From the NCBI GenBank assembly GCA_003508835.1, contig PUFA01000210.1:2298501-2362500 (forward strand): a stretch of 64,000 bases of DNA. Direction: 5' to 3'. The notes beneath the pieces are model-generated. The model was not told where the DNA came from. It ran no database searches and saw only the letters and a list, made by a program, of their open reading frames with translations. Source of the DNA: Eonycteris spelaea. Lineage: Eukaryota > Chordata > Mammalia > Chiroptera > Pteropodidae. A program made the position numbers and the translations under genes. Below are positions 46,715 to 58,899 of the stretch, in pieces (the first letter of the stretch is position 1; each line of letters begins with the position of its first letter).

Positions 46715-47335
46715 AAATTATTACTTCTGATGTTTTGATAGAACCAACTTCTAAAACTATCTGACCTTGGTATTTCTTCAGGAGAAAATTTTGAACTATT
46801 AATTCAATTTCTTAAATTATTTTAGAATTATTCTGGGTTGTATTTTTCTTAACATATGAATTATGTAGATTTTTCCCCCTTTGGTATTTGCCCACTTTTC
46901 AAATTGATCTACATAAAGGTGATGATAATAAATTTTAAAATATTTTGAATTTCCTCTTTATTTATGGGTATATTCTCTCTTTTTTTTCTCAATATTGTTT
47001 GTGCTATTTCTTTTTTTCTTGGTCAATCTGGCCATGATTTGCCTTTTTTCAATCTTTTAAATAAACTCACTTTGGCTTTTGTACATTTTTTCCTCTAGTT
47101 TATTAATTTCTCTTATATTTATTCTTTTTTTTTTCTTTCATCATGCTATTGTTTTTCTAATTTCTTAATTTGAATGTTTGACTCATTTAAACAGTAATTT
47201 CTTTTCTAATATAATTAAGGTTGCATATTTTGAGTGTATAATTTGCAAGCATTTTAGTCATTGTGTACTATTAAATATTATCTTATTGCCATTGTGATTG
47301 TATCACTTCTGTAATTTGATTTTAAAGAACTTTAC
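46715..47335 (-). mobile_element. Ancient L1 ORF2 fragment, antisense
   Basis: Antisense ORF2 blocks: tttcttcaggagaaaatttt, tttttcttggtcaatctggc, aataaactcactttggcttt and tagtttattaatttctctta. Confidence 0.6.
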
Positions 47336-47384
47336 AAGTTTTTTTTCTCACCCACTGAAGAGTCACTCTGGGAAAGCCCACTGC

Positions 47385-47574
47385 AATGTTTTGAGCAACC
47401 CCATATGAAGACCAATGTGGCAAAGAACTAAGGCCTCTGATCAACAGTGAGCAAGGAACTGAGGTCATCTGCCAATAGACACACTAGTGATGTTGAGGGC
47501 AGATCTTCCAGGCCCCATCAAGCAGTCAGATTACTATAACCCTGAAAAATGTCTTGACCTGCAATCTCATAAAA
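47385..47574 (+). mobile_element. MaLR-type LTR, left part
   Basis: Blocks gagcaaccccatatgaagac, gaactaaggcctctgatcaa and gatcttccaggccccatcaa match the MaLR LTR body. The LTR continues at 47,799 after a hAT insertion. Confidence 0.65.
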
Positions 47575-47798
47575 CAGCAGTCCCCAAACTTTTTGGCATC
47601 AGGGATCGGTGCTCCTGTGAGAATCTAATGCCTGATGATCTGAGGTGGAGCTGAGATAGTGATGCTAGTGCTGGGGAGCGGCTGCAAATACAGATGAAGC
47701 TTCTCTTGCTGGCCAGCCACTCACCTCCTGCTGTGTGGCCTGGTTCCTAACAGGTAAAGGACTGGTACCAGTCCACAGCCCAGAGCAGGGGACTCCTC
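47575..47798 (+). mobile_element. MER1-type hAT-Charlie element nested in LTR
   Basis: A 224-bp element opens with cagcagtccccaaact and tttttggcatcagggatcgg. It has tctaatgcctgatgatctga, tgcaaatacagatgaagctt and cacctcctgctgtgtggcct inside, and closes with ggggactcctc, a degraded terminal inverted repeat. The flanking LTR reads through across it. The 8-bp target duplication is too degraded to be certain. Confidence 0.8.
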
Positions 47799-47935
47799 TA
47801 AAGATATGGAGCCAGAACTACCCAACTAAGTCATTGCTGAATTCCTGGCCCATTAAAACTTTAAAATAATAAATGATATGCTTTTTAAGCTTTCTTTTGG
47901 GAATAATTTAATATACAATAATAGGTAACTAATAC
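47799..47935 (+). mobile_element. MaLR-type LTR, right part
   Basis: ggagccagaactacccaact, then aaataataaatgatatgctt and the end taggtaactaatactg, continue the LTR from 47,574. Confidence 0.65.
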
Positions 47936-47939
47936 TGTT

Positions 47940-48465
47940 TGTGTGTATAAATGGAAATGTGATTTTTTCTTTTTTATTACAAGATTTTTTTAAATTCCAC
48001 CTACTATTCAGAAATTATATAGACTACTACTACTCTTTTAGTGGTTACTCAATAACTTATGCCACATATAACAATTAAAATTACTAACTTTTTATGAGAG
48101 GCATCATTTTATTTTTAGGTTTTAAACATTTGTATTTAATTTATTAAATTTATAAATGCAGAAACCCAGTTCTGAGAATAACATTTTTAAGATTAATGAT
48201 AAAGGACATAAGATATCTGTATATTAATTAATATTAATTTTCTTGTTCTACCTTTATTTTTGAACGGGGATTTATAACATTATTCTGGGTATTGTTGAGC
48301 TTCAGTTTCAAGTGCTATCATGCTACTCTGAGACATTTGCATGATGTAAGGAAAATGTCTCACAGGAAAGGAACACATAAGAACTGATCAGTGGGATGGA
48401 GCTTCCCTCTAAACTGAGAGCAAAATTTCCTTCTTCCCCTGGGTCAGACGTTGCCTGGCTACCTT
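47940..48465. other. Unassigned
   Basis: AT-rich; no family recognised. Confidence 0.4.
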
Positions 48466-48474
48466 CAGAGATTT

Positions 48475-49565
48475 ATTTTTTTTAATTTTTAAATTTTAAT
48501 GTTTTTTTTTTTCCAAACACAATTGATAGTCAATATTATATTAGTTTCAGATGTAGAGCATAGTGGTTAGGCATTTATATAATTTAAAAGTAATACCCTC
48601 GATAAGTCCCGCAGCCATCTGACATCATACATAGTCATTTCTTTATTGTTGACTCTATTCCTTATGCTATACTTTATATCCCATGACGATTTTGGAATTA
48701 CCAGTCTGTACTTCTTAATCCATTCAACCTTTTTACTCAGGCTCTCAACTTCCCTCTCGTCTGGCAATAATCAGTTTGTTCTCTGTATCTTTGAGTTTGT
48801 TTCTGTTTTGTTTATTTATTTTGTTTTTTGATTCTCCAAATAAGTGAAATAATATGACGTTTGTCTTTCTCTGTTCAGTTTATTTTGTTTAGCATAATAC
48901 CCTCGGGGTCCATCCATGTTGTTGCAAATGGCAGGATTTTATTTCTTTTCATTGCCAAACAATATTCCATTGTATATATGTACCTCATTCTCTCTATCCA
49001 ATTATCCATTGATGAACACTTAGGTTACGTCCATATCTTGGCTATTGTAAATAATGCTGCAATGAACATCGGGTGTGTATATCTTTTTAAATTAGTGTTT
49101 TCAATTTCTTTTGATAAATACCCAGAAGTGGAATTGCTAGGTCCTAAGATGGTTCAATTTTTAATTTTTTGAGTAAACTCCATACTGTTTTCCATAGTGA
49201 GTGCACAAATTCGCAGTCCCATTAACAGTGCACAAGGGTTTTCTTTTCTCCACATCCTCACCAACGCTTGTTTGTTGATTCACTGATGATAGTCATTTTG
49301 ATAGGTGTAAGGCCATATTTCATTGTGGTTTTCATTCACAATTTTCTGATGATTGGTGACATTGAGAGTCTTTTTATCTATCTATTGGCTATCTGTATAA
49401 CTTTTTGGAGAAATGTCTTTCAGGTCCTCTGCTCATTTTTTAATCAAGATTTATTTTTTTGGTGTTAAGTTGTATAATTTTTAAATAAATTTTGGATATT
49501 AACCCTTTATCAAATGTATCATTGATAAATATCTTCTCCCACTTGGTAGGTTGTCTTTTTGTTTT
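48475..49565 (-). mobile_element. L1 3'UTR and ORF2 C-terminus, antisense
   Basis: T-rich start, then antisense 3'UTR (ttagtttcagatgtagagca) and ORF2 end (ttgttgcaaatggcaggatt, atccattgatgaacacttag, ataaatacccagaagtggaa). It stops at about 49,565 (5' truncation). It is the same L1 type as the copy at 13,690. Confidence 0.8.
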
Positions 49566-49659
49566 AAAATTACTAGATTTAACGTATAACTCTGAATAAT
49601 GAAAGGAGCTTTGGACACTTTTTATCACTCTTCTTTCAGCTTATATTTTTATCCAGTCA

Positions 49660-50125
49660 TTTAATCTCTCATGGATGTATTTCTTTCTAATTTATTTTCC
49701 TTATGAAAGGATTCCTTCCATCAGTTAATTAACATATCTATCACCTCACATATTTACCCCCCTTTTCTTTGGTGTTCTACTTTTTTTGGCACATTTAAAT
49801 TATACAGTGTTATTAACTATAGTCACTATGTTATATATCAGATACTTAGACTTTATTCATCTTAAAACTGAAAGTTAGTTATTTTAAAAATTAAAAATTA
49901 TAAATGCGATCTTATTAAATCAATAATTCTTCAAATTTACCACTCATCAATTTCTTCGCTAATCACTACTCTCATTTCAGATATTCTATCTGGAATCAGT
50001 TTACTTCTTGCATTTCAAAACCCTTAGAAATGCCTCTAAGTAAGGTCTGTTGGTATAATGCTCTAAGTTTGGCTTATCTGAAAAATACCTTTATTTCAAA
50101 GTTGCTTTAAAAATTATTTGTTGCA
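49660..50125 (-). mobile_element. L1 3'UTR joined to ORF1 end, antisense
   Basis: Antisense 3'UTR text (aattaacatatctatcacct; agtgttattaactatagtca) is followed, at about 50,030, by antisense ORF1 C-terminal text (taaggtctgttggtataatg). All of ORF2 is missing between them. Confidence 0.55.
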
Positions 50126-50129
50126 GTAT

Positions 50130-52325
50130 ACTGTACTCACATAAAAGCACAGAAATCAGAAGTGCTCAGTTAGAAGAAATTTTGAAAAGTGAAAACACCC
50201 ATGTAATCAGCATCGAAAGCTAGAAATAAGACATTACAACACCGTGGTGGCTCCCCTCATGGCCCTGCCTCTAAACTGGTCCCCTCGGTTAACAACTACC
50301 CTATACTCTAAAAGCTTAGATTAGCTTGGCCTTTTGTGAACTTTATACAATAGAACTCTACGGGATAAAATTGTAGATGTTTGACTTCTTTTTCTCAAAG
50401 ATCTGCTTGTTTCTCAAAGATCTGCTGTCGCGTGCAATGTTCATTTTCATAGGTGTAGAATATTTCATTGTTATTATCCACTTGACCATCAATAGTGTGT
50501 GTGGGTTAATTTCAGTATTTGTGCATGACAGAGTGTTGCTATAAATTTCCTTGTATATATCTTTTGATGTACATATATATGTGTTTCTTTGTAATCAGTT
50601 AGAATTGCTGATTCATAGATATTTCTTTATATTCTGTTTTAATAGATATAGCTAACACTTTCCCAAAGTTCTTATTATCAATTAATACTTCCATGATCAG
50701 TATATCAAACTTCTAGTTGTTCCATATTGGTGGATTTGGAATTGTCTGCCTTTTGTATTTCAGTCATTCTGGAGAGTGTTGTGGTTTCAACTATTTCTTT
50801 AGCTAATGAGTTAAGTCCATTTTCATATTAACATTGGCCATATGGATATGTTCTTTGGGAAATGCTGTTTCAAGACTTTGGTCCACATTTCTTTTGAGTT
50901 GTCCTCATTTTCATATTGATAAATAGGAGTCTTTTGAATATTCTAGATGCTAGATACTACACATATCTTTTTTTTACATGTTCACCCTCTTAATGGTTTC
51001 TTCTGATAAATGGAATTTTTTAGTTTTAATGTAGCATAATGTATCCACTATATTCCTTATGGTTGATGGTTATGTGCATTAAAGAAATCTTTGTGTGCCA
51101 CAATATATTAAAAATATTCTCTTATGTTTTCCTCTAAAAGCTTTATTGTTCTATCTTTCACCTTTAGAGCTTTGTTCCATTTTGAGTTTTTCTATATACA
51201 TTGTGTTGTAGGGGTAATAATTCATTTTTTTTTAATCTGGCTAGTCAATTAACAATGCATTTTTATCAAAAATTTTTATTGTATTTCCATATAATTTAAA
51301 AGGCAACTTGTCCATTTCCAAAACAATATTCTACTGGAGTTTTTATTAGAATTCCATAAAAATTCTGTAGATCAATTTGAGAATTAATATCTTAATGAAT
51401 CTTTCAGTTTTTGAACATGGCTTATTACACATTTATTAGGGTCTTTTAAAATTTCTCTCAGTAATGTTTTATAGCTTTTATTGTAGAATCTTGCACATGT
51501 TTATTAGACTAACTGAATGTTTATGTTGTTAAAATTGGTGTAGCTTATTTTAAATTCACTTATATTCATTTGTACTATAAATAGGCTTTTTGGTTGATTT
51601 TATCCAAGTATTTTTCAAAATTTGCTATTACTTCTAATAAATTATCTATACACCATTTTTTTGGTAAACAGTCTTGCCACATCTGAATCATTACTGCTTT
51701 ATACCTTCTTTCTAATTTAAATATATATATTAATTAAATATATGTATATATACTTTGTTTCTTTTCTACTTTAGCACTTTGAGGGGTTAAGTAGTGCTGA
51801 ATAGAACTGACAGTAGTATGAACACTTGGTTTCCTCTCACATTCAGAGGGAAAGCTTTTAATATTTCACAAATAAAATGATATTTATTTTTAGTTATTTT
51901 TAAATATACTATTTATTAGAATATGCAAGCTTCCTTCTGCTCTTAATTTGCTATGTGTTTTTTTTTTTTATCATTAATTGGGATTGATTTTTGTCAAGTG
52001 TTTTTAAGTGCCCTCTTCATAAGAGAGATTGGTCTTAATTTCCCTCGCAATGTTTTTGTCAGGATTTGTAATCCAGGTAATGGTGGCTTTTTAAAATGAG
52101 TTATGAAATGTTCACTCCTTTTCCATTCTGTGGGAGAATTTTTGCAATATTGATAATGCTTCTTCCTTATATAATTAAGAACAAATTACTGATAAAATTA
52201 TCAAGCACTAAGAAAGTTTGTTTTTAAATGACTATTTTGGATTTAAAAATCATTCTCTTTTATAGTATATGCAGAAATATTTATATTTTCTATTTCTTCT
52301 CTTTTCAGTACTGGCAAATTACTTT
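50130..52325 (-). mobile_element. Ancient L1 3'UTR and ORF2, antisense (segment 1)
   Basis: Diverged antisense L1: 3'UTR-like start, then text like atggatatgttctttgggaa and aacatggcttattacacatt in ORF2 order. A 17-bp direct repeat (tttctcaaagatctgct) occurs at 50,391 and 50,410. TA-rich sequence lies at 51,715-51,755. Confidence 0.65.
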
Positions 52326-52329
52326 TTTC

Positions 52330-52700
52330 AAGGGTATATTAGTTAAAACTGACTGCAATAATATTGAACAAAACTAAAACTAAATGGCTTGCCACAAACC
52401 TTTGTTTTGTTGTTGATTTTCACAAACCTGTAGGTCAGATGTGGTTCTTCTGAACTTAAATGGGCTTGACTCCAAGTTGTAGGTAAACTTTAGGTCAGCT
52501 TCACGTCCTTATTCTGAATGTACATACGACTGGTTCTTCTTTTAGTGGAGGAAAAAGCAATAAAACCATCATGCAAACACATTTTAAACGCTTGCTCACT
52601 AGTTGTCAGCTCACATTTCATTGTCCAAATCAAGGTGCAAGGCCAAGCCCAAATTCCATGTGTGGATGCATTTATCAAGGCGGTAGACCATGTCATGAGA
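52330..52700 (-). mobile_element. Possible MaLR-type LTR, antisense, inside L1
   Basis: A break in L1 similarity starts with gtatattagttaaaactgac and actaaatggcttgccac, like the reverse of an MLT1-type LTR end. The rest is too diverged to name. The open frames on both strands here (67 and 75 codons) are not convincing. Confidence 0.45.
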
Positions 52701-52744
52701 TGTAAGGGGAAAAAAGTCTGTCTACTGCCAAAAATAATTTTTTA

Positions 52745-53422
52745 AATCAGAAATTTAAAATTTATTATCATAAAATATTTAATATATTTTATTATGTATT
52801 TAGCATCTTAAAATTCGTTAATGATATCCCCCTTTTCATTTCAGATCTTATCAATCAGTGCCTTTGTTCTCTCTTCTACTTGATCAGTCTTGTAAGAATT
52901 CTTTCAGTTTTATTATTCTTTTCAAATATCAGTTTTTAGTTTTGTTAATTTTCTCTGCTGTAAGCCTTTTATGTATTTCATTAATTTATGTATTTATCCT
53001 TATTACTTTTCTCTACTTTTTATGAGTTTAACTTGTTGCTCTTTTTTCTAATTCTTTGAGATAGATTTTTAGATAATTATTGTTTTGCTATAATTATCTC
53101 TGTAAGTACAGCTTTATGATATCTCCTAAGTTTTGATATGTGATATTTTTATCATTTAGTTTTAAAATATTTTTAATTTACCTTGTGATTAATATTAATC
53201 ACAAAACTTTGACATATAGTTTATTTTAAAGTGTACTGCTTAATTTCATATTAAGAATTTCTACTTATCTTTATTCATTTATTTCTATCTTAAATTTACC
53301 GTGGTCAAGCAATATATTCTGAATGATCTCAATTCTTTGAAATTTGTTGAGATTTGTGTTATGACCCAGCATTTGGCCAATTTGGGGGAAGTTTTCCCAC
53401 ATGAATTTGAAAGAAATGTACA
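52745..53422 (-). mobile_element. Ancient L1 ORF2, antisense (segment 2)
   Basis: Antisense ORF2 text: ccccttttcatttcagatct, aagaattctttcagttttat and tatgacccagcatttggcca. It is interrupted by a hAT element at 53,431. Confidence 0.6.
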
Positions 53423-53430
53423 TTCTAGGT

Positions 53431-53613
53431 CAAGGGTTGACTTATAAGCAGATTGACCACCTATTTTTATTAATAAAGTTTTGTTGGAACACAGCCATTC
53501 ATTTACATATTATCTATGGCTTCTTTAACCTATAATTACAATAGAAACCATGTGGCCTGCAAGTCTAAAATATTTACTATCTTGCCCTTTAAGGAAAAGT
53601 TTTCCAACATCTG
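53431..53613 (+). mobile_element. hAT-Charlie non-autonomous element in L1
   Basis: A 183-bp element reads caagggttgacttataagc at one end and ttttccaacatctg at the other. The internal block ttggaacacagccattcatt is typical of this repeat. It is flanked by ttctaggt (53,423-53,430) and ctgtaggt (53,614-53,621), a 6-of-8 target-site duplication as hAT elements make. Confidence 0.75.
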
Positions 53614-53621
53614 CTGTAGGT

Positions 53622-54400
53622 TATTGGAACAACATTCTACAGATATCAAAATAGATCACAGTTGTTATTTATGTTGTCCAGATCTTCTCTAATTTTACAA
53701 TGTTTTATTCTTAGCTTCTATTGAAAGGGCTATTTTAGCCTCCCTCTATAATTGCGGATTTGTCTATTTTTCCTTTCAGTTTTATTATGCTTTATACATT
53801 CTAAAACTATGTTGTTGGGTACATATAGATGAAGGATTATGATAACTTTCTAGTGGATTGACTTTATAATTATTATTATGAAATGCCTTCTTTATTTCTT
53901 GTATTGTTATTATTAATATTATTTTTTTTTTTTTGCCTAAGTTGTCACATACTTTAAAATTATGCATATTTCCTGGTTGTGTTTGGGGCAGAGATAGTGT
54001 TAGTGTTTGCTTGGAACATATTTTTCTCTCCTGTACTTTCAATCATTCTATCTTTAAATTCACCATATTTTTTTCTAAGTTGCTTAAATATAAAATTTTA
54101 TATTTGTTTTATCCCTTGCTTCCATCTGGCAATCTTAGTCTTCTAACTGGATTTAATCTAATTGAATAAATTAAATCTAATACAATTGCTAACATGGTTA
54201 AATTTATATCCACTATTTTGCTATTTGTCTTATATTTGTTTCATGTTGCTTTTATTCTTTTTTGCCTGCTTTGGGATTAATTGAATATTTTTATTTACTT
54301 TATGTTTTTCTCCATTGAATATGTATATATTTTATTATTATTTTAGAGTAAATGTAAAGATTTTAGCGTGCTTTCCTAAAGTTTAGTAAAATTTTTAAAA
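53622..54400 (-). mobile_element. Ancient L1 ORF2 endonuclease end, antisense (segment 3)
   Basis: Similarity resumes with aacaacattctacagatatc, so segments 2 and 3 are one L1 split by the hAT. It continues to about 54,400. Confidence 0.6.
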
Positions 54401-55690
54401 GTCATTTGATAAAGCATAAACCATATAACATTTCAACTCTATTAAACCACTCATCTTTTATATTTTATCTTGTGTTTAATTCTGTATATATTTGTAAACT
54501 ATTCAAAAACTGCATTTGTTATTGCTTTGCACCATCTGCTTTCATCTGTCTTTGGTTTGTCCCTGCTCCAGGTTTCCCAAATGACAGCCTACGATGTTCA
54601 TTAGAACTTCTCCCCACTTGTAGATTCCCAAATCCAATCTTCCTCCTCATAGTGGCTTCCCGCTTTTATAGTGGCTTTTTGCTTGGCCTCTTAGCCTCCT
54701 GTCCCAAGCAGCTTGAGAATTTGTTATATGTCTTGAAGTTAGAAAGTGGTAGTGTTTAGATTCAAATCTTCACCCCTCCATTCTTACTTAAGATTCTTAC
54801 TCAAATCTTCACCCCTCCATTCTGACCCCTCAAGTCTGTAATTTTTCTTACTGTAGCCCACCAGGCTATCAAACGCTGCCCTGTTTTCTCCACCTACTGG
54901 TAGTATCTCTTTGCCTAAACTCTTTGCTTGGCAAATCAGACTGTCGTTCTGTACCATAAATTAGCAAACACAACAAGGTTAAAATCTGCTAGAGAATGTT
55001 GGTTCAATTCTTCCCACACTTTCTTCTTTTGTAAATTTTTTCCTCTCAAAACCTGATTACCTTAAAGTTCTAAGATTTCCTCAAACAGGTATGTATTTTT
55101 TGAGTGTATTTTTCCTGCCTTCCAGTTGTTCTTGGTAAGAATATTGCTCTACCTCAGGCTGTTTCATCATACTTGAAGTTCGATGTCCCTCTATTGTGTC
55201 ATAAATTTTGATTTTATTTGTCTTGCATTTCTAAAATTCTGTTAAATTTTTTATTAAAAAAATCCACTTGGTCAGACTTCCAGTATTTGCTTAAAACATA
55301 CAAAGCATACTTATTATCTATTATTTTCTTTTAATTGCCTTTTCTCAATTCTTTGCAGCCTGAGTCTGCTGTGAGTAGTTTTAGCTATCTCCTAGCCATG
55401 GCTCCTTGTTTCCTATGAGTTTTGGTATTTTTGCTATGAGCTCATGCTCTTAGGAACTCTGTCTATGGGAATTTTTTGATGACTGGTTTAAAGATATACT
55501 CTTTCAGAAAGAATTTTAATTTGTTTCGGACAGGGACCCTAGGATACCTCCAATGTCTTATGTTGCCCTCAAAACAGAGAGGCTCAGAGATATCAAAATT
55601 CAATATTTGCAGGCCAATAGTTAGTTTCAGTCCTTACTGAGCTCTGTGAATTCTCTTTTTTTTTACTCCAGTTTTGGGCTTTTAAGATTT
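54400..55690. other. Unassigned, with a short tandem duplication
   Basis: May be the 5' continuation of the antisense L1, but no block is decisive. A perfect 23-bp word (tcaaatcttcacccctcca plus 4) occurs at 54,762-54,784 and 54,801-54,823. Confidence 0.35.
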
Positions 55691-55719
55691 TATTTTATTG
55701 CAAACTCAATGATGTATTT

Positions 55720-56920
55720 AATATATTTTAATCTTTTATAGTAAAGTCAAAAATAGATACAGAATACTACTTAAAAATATATAGCTTAATATATAAACAC
55801 CCTTATAACAATACTTAGGTCAAGAAATAGGACTTTTTCACTGTCTCCATATGCTTTATCAATCACAAATCCTTCCTTCCTCTCTAAAAATAACTATTAT
55901 CCTGACTTTTATAGCAATCACTTTCTTGCATTTTTATATAACTTAATCACACAAAGGTGCATTCATACACATTAAAAATTTAATCATGTCCATTTGTTAT
56001 TTGCTTTGTCTTTGAAGTCTTTTATAAGTTACAGTGTTCCCCCAACAACCCTTTCTTTTCCTTACAATTCATCTATTGAAAATAAAATCCACATGATGGA
56101 TTTTACTGATTACATATTTATGATGATGTTCAGCATGTTCCTCTGTTCTCTGTATTTCCTGTGAGTTGTTAGCTGGATCCAGATGCTGCATTAGGTGTAG
56201 GTTCCATCTCTTTGGCTGCTTTTTAGGTGATGGTGTGTACTTTCACCAAGGGCCACATAACGACTGGTTGTCTCTCTTTATGTGATATTAGTATCTGTTT
56301 ATGCTCAGTGCCTTGATCAATTTATTAATTAGGAGATGTCAATGATGATATTCTTATTTATTTAAAAAGTTATTTTTTCTTTTGCACTTATTACTTGGAA
56401 TTCTTTTATAAAGAGATACTTCTTATCAGCTAGGTGGTTATCTAGTGATACAGTTCACATGGGAGAGGCAAAACAATGCTTAAGTTTATACACCAGTTTT
56501 TGCTATAGTGAATTGATTTCCTGTTCACCTTAAGGTGACTAATTAGTTTGTGTGTGTGTGTGTGTGTGTATACATATATATATATATATAGAATTTTATA
56601 TGTATTATATAATATATATAAAATACAAGATATATATATATATATATACACACACATATGAGTAGTCAGTGTGTATATAAATAGAAACTCATGGATTTAG
56701 ATATATTTGATAAATTTAAATCCATTAAAAATATTATCCTTAGTGAAGCAAAAAATTGCTCCATCTTTGGCCATTGAGTGTCTCTTCGAGTTGCCTCCAA
56801 AGCCCTTTCAACAAGACCTCAGACATTCCAGGCTCATCTTACACATTTCCTGCCCAGACCAAGAATGTGCTGCTTTTCCAAGAAGCCCTGCTTTCTTTTA
56901 GAGGAAAATTCTAGTTTAAA
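55720..56920 (-). mobile_element. Ancient L1 (L1ME-like) 3' region, antisense
   Basis: Blocks: ttaggtcaagaaataggact, aactattatcctgactttta, ggaattcttttataaagaga and caggctcatcttacacattt, in L1ME-like order. It contains an expanded microsatellite. Confidence 0.55.
56548..56656. repeat. (TG)n(TA)n ... (TA)n(CA)n inverted microsatellite
   Basis: A TG run followed by TA (56,548-56,590) faces a TA run followed by CA (56,630-56,656), with about 40 bp of AT-rich sequence between, so the two ends can pair. Confidence 0.88.
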
Positions 56921-56924
56921 ACTA

Positions 56925-58685
56925 TGACTGAAGCAATATTTATGCTCATTGTATTTGATTGTTCATTTTTTATAGGCCTTTAAGAGATATTTAATATACA
57001 TTTATCCAATTTTTTTTTTTTTCTGCAGGATGGTTTTTTCAGGTTGCTTAGTCTGACTTATTGCAAGAAAATGAAGTCTATTGCCATGAGTTAAACTTAG
57101 AGTGTCATACTATATTTTTCTACAGTATGATTGGTAAACTAAAGCTTAATGTGCATGGCTAAATTAACTTTTAAAGTCAATTTTCTATTTATGAACATTA
57201 GTTATTTGTATAAACATTTCCTGTATTTAAATTCTTGCATTTATTTCTAATGACTTCCTTAAAGTTTCTTAAGGTACAATTGCAGGCTCAAAATTTCTGA
57301 TTACGGTATTTTAATGGCTTTGAAATGGATTTCAAGCTTCTTTGTCTTTTTTTTTTTTTTCTGTTTCACCTAAAGGTAGAGAGTATAGATGACAGTGAGT
57401 GACCGTGGAATCTGAGATGCTACTATTTTTCACTGTAAAGTAATGTACTGGCAGAGTTTGGCTTATCAGTATTTCTGATAGAAACTTAGTATATCAGCTG
57501 CCACTAGAACCTAAGCAACACTAAGCAAACTGATAAAACTCAGTTCCTGAATCTTTACCATGAAGAAGCAAAGCTTGGATCTGGGTTGATCCCTGAGCAG
57601 GTAGAGAATACCCAAGACATGGACTTCTCTTAGTGGGGGCTAGACAAGGGAGATAAATATGCTGACATAGCCCCTTGTGTAGAGGCTGCAGACAGTTAAG
57701 GTCAAAAAGACAATCTCCCTCCTTCACCAAGAGGCAGTCTAGTCTCTGGTCATCACCCCTTGTCCCCCTTCCACACACACACATCCTTTTCTCAGTAATC
57801 CAGGAATTGTGTTGGGAATCCAGACTCCATGGATTTAGTCGCTCTATCCCTCAGGATTAACACTTCTCACCTGGGCCCAGGTAACGGTGCCTGCAGTGCT
57901 GTGTATGAGATGGTGTGTGCACAATGGTGTGTGTAGGCAGCAACTGGGGTGAGAACCCTCTCTTTGTCCTTGGCGTGGAGCCTGGCCCGGATGTTAAGAA
58001 AAGCATGGCTTTCTTGGGAAAGTGGGGGGCATCGACTCTGCATCTGAGGCCATTTCACAAGGCGGACATCATGAGGGAAGGGGTCAGGCATTAACACAGC
58101 TGGCAACCCACAGTGTTAAATTGTCCGTAAAAGCGGTTGTTAAAGCCAGAAAAATAAAATGCAGCCCTTCTGCAGACACTCCATGCGCTGCTTATTCAGG
58201 AATTTCACAAAAGCTCAAGGCCTGTAATGAGGCCTCTGGTGCTCCTCTGAGCCCCACTCAGCGTGACCCACAGGCCACGTGACGCCTGTACATTGAGGCC
58301 TAATTGATGAGGTTTTGATGCTTAAATGGAGCTCTGATTGCGGAGTTTCTAGGAACTGCTGCCTGTTAGGGCTCCGAGGTGAGGGGGGATTTTTACACTT
58401 CATTCCCAGAGCTCATCTAATGACTGTTATGAAATGAAAACTAACTTAGGGAGAAATGGAAAAGGGGAGGGGAATGTATGCCTCTAGGCCAAATTCTGTA
58501 ATCTGATAGTCCCTTCACAGGAGGAGACCGGAGAACACAATGACCCTGAATACCTTTTGCTCATTCAACTTCGGAAGACTAGTCTGCTCTTTCCAATTCA
58601 GTTTGTGAATGGTGCATCTGGTTTCGTTAATCAGAAAAGCAAATGCCTTAAAAATGAGGTGCTGTAGTCTCATCTCTATCAAATT
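56925..58685. other. Unassigned; less AT-rich, single-copy in appearance
   Basis: After T runs at 57,010 and 57,343 the sequence is more GC-balanced, with no recognised repeat from about 57,400. Part 58,120-58,400 has homeobox-like and E-box-like words. Overlapping short frames on both strands (57,521-58,403) show no coding signature. Confidence 0.4.
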
Positions 58686-58689
58686 TTAA

Positions 58690-58890
58690 AATGCTTTCCT
58701 CGTGGTGTGGAAGCAGATGGACTGGTTCACATCTTGGCTCAGTCATTTAATAGCTCCGGCCAAGGCGCTTTCTTCTTTAAGCCTTATTTTCATCATCTGT
58801 AAAATGTGAGGTGAACTGGTGCCTTCCAGCATTATTGTGAAGATTAGAGAAAGTAATAAAGCAGGCAAGAAGCCTGGCACACAATGGGGA
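58690..58890 (+). mobile_element. MIR SINE, sense
   Basis: Blocks gtgtggaagcagatggactg, ttttcatcatctgtaaaatg, attgtgaagattagagaaag and agcctggcacacaatgggga cover most of a MIR. Confidence 0.8.
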
Positions 58891-58899
58891 GTTTGGATC

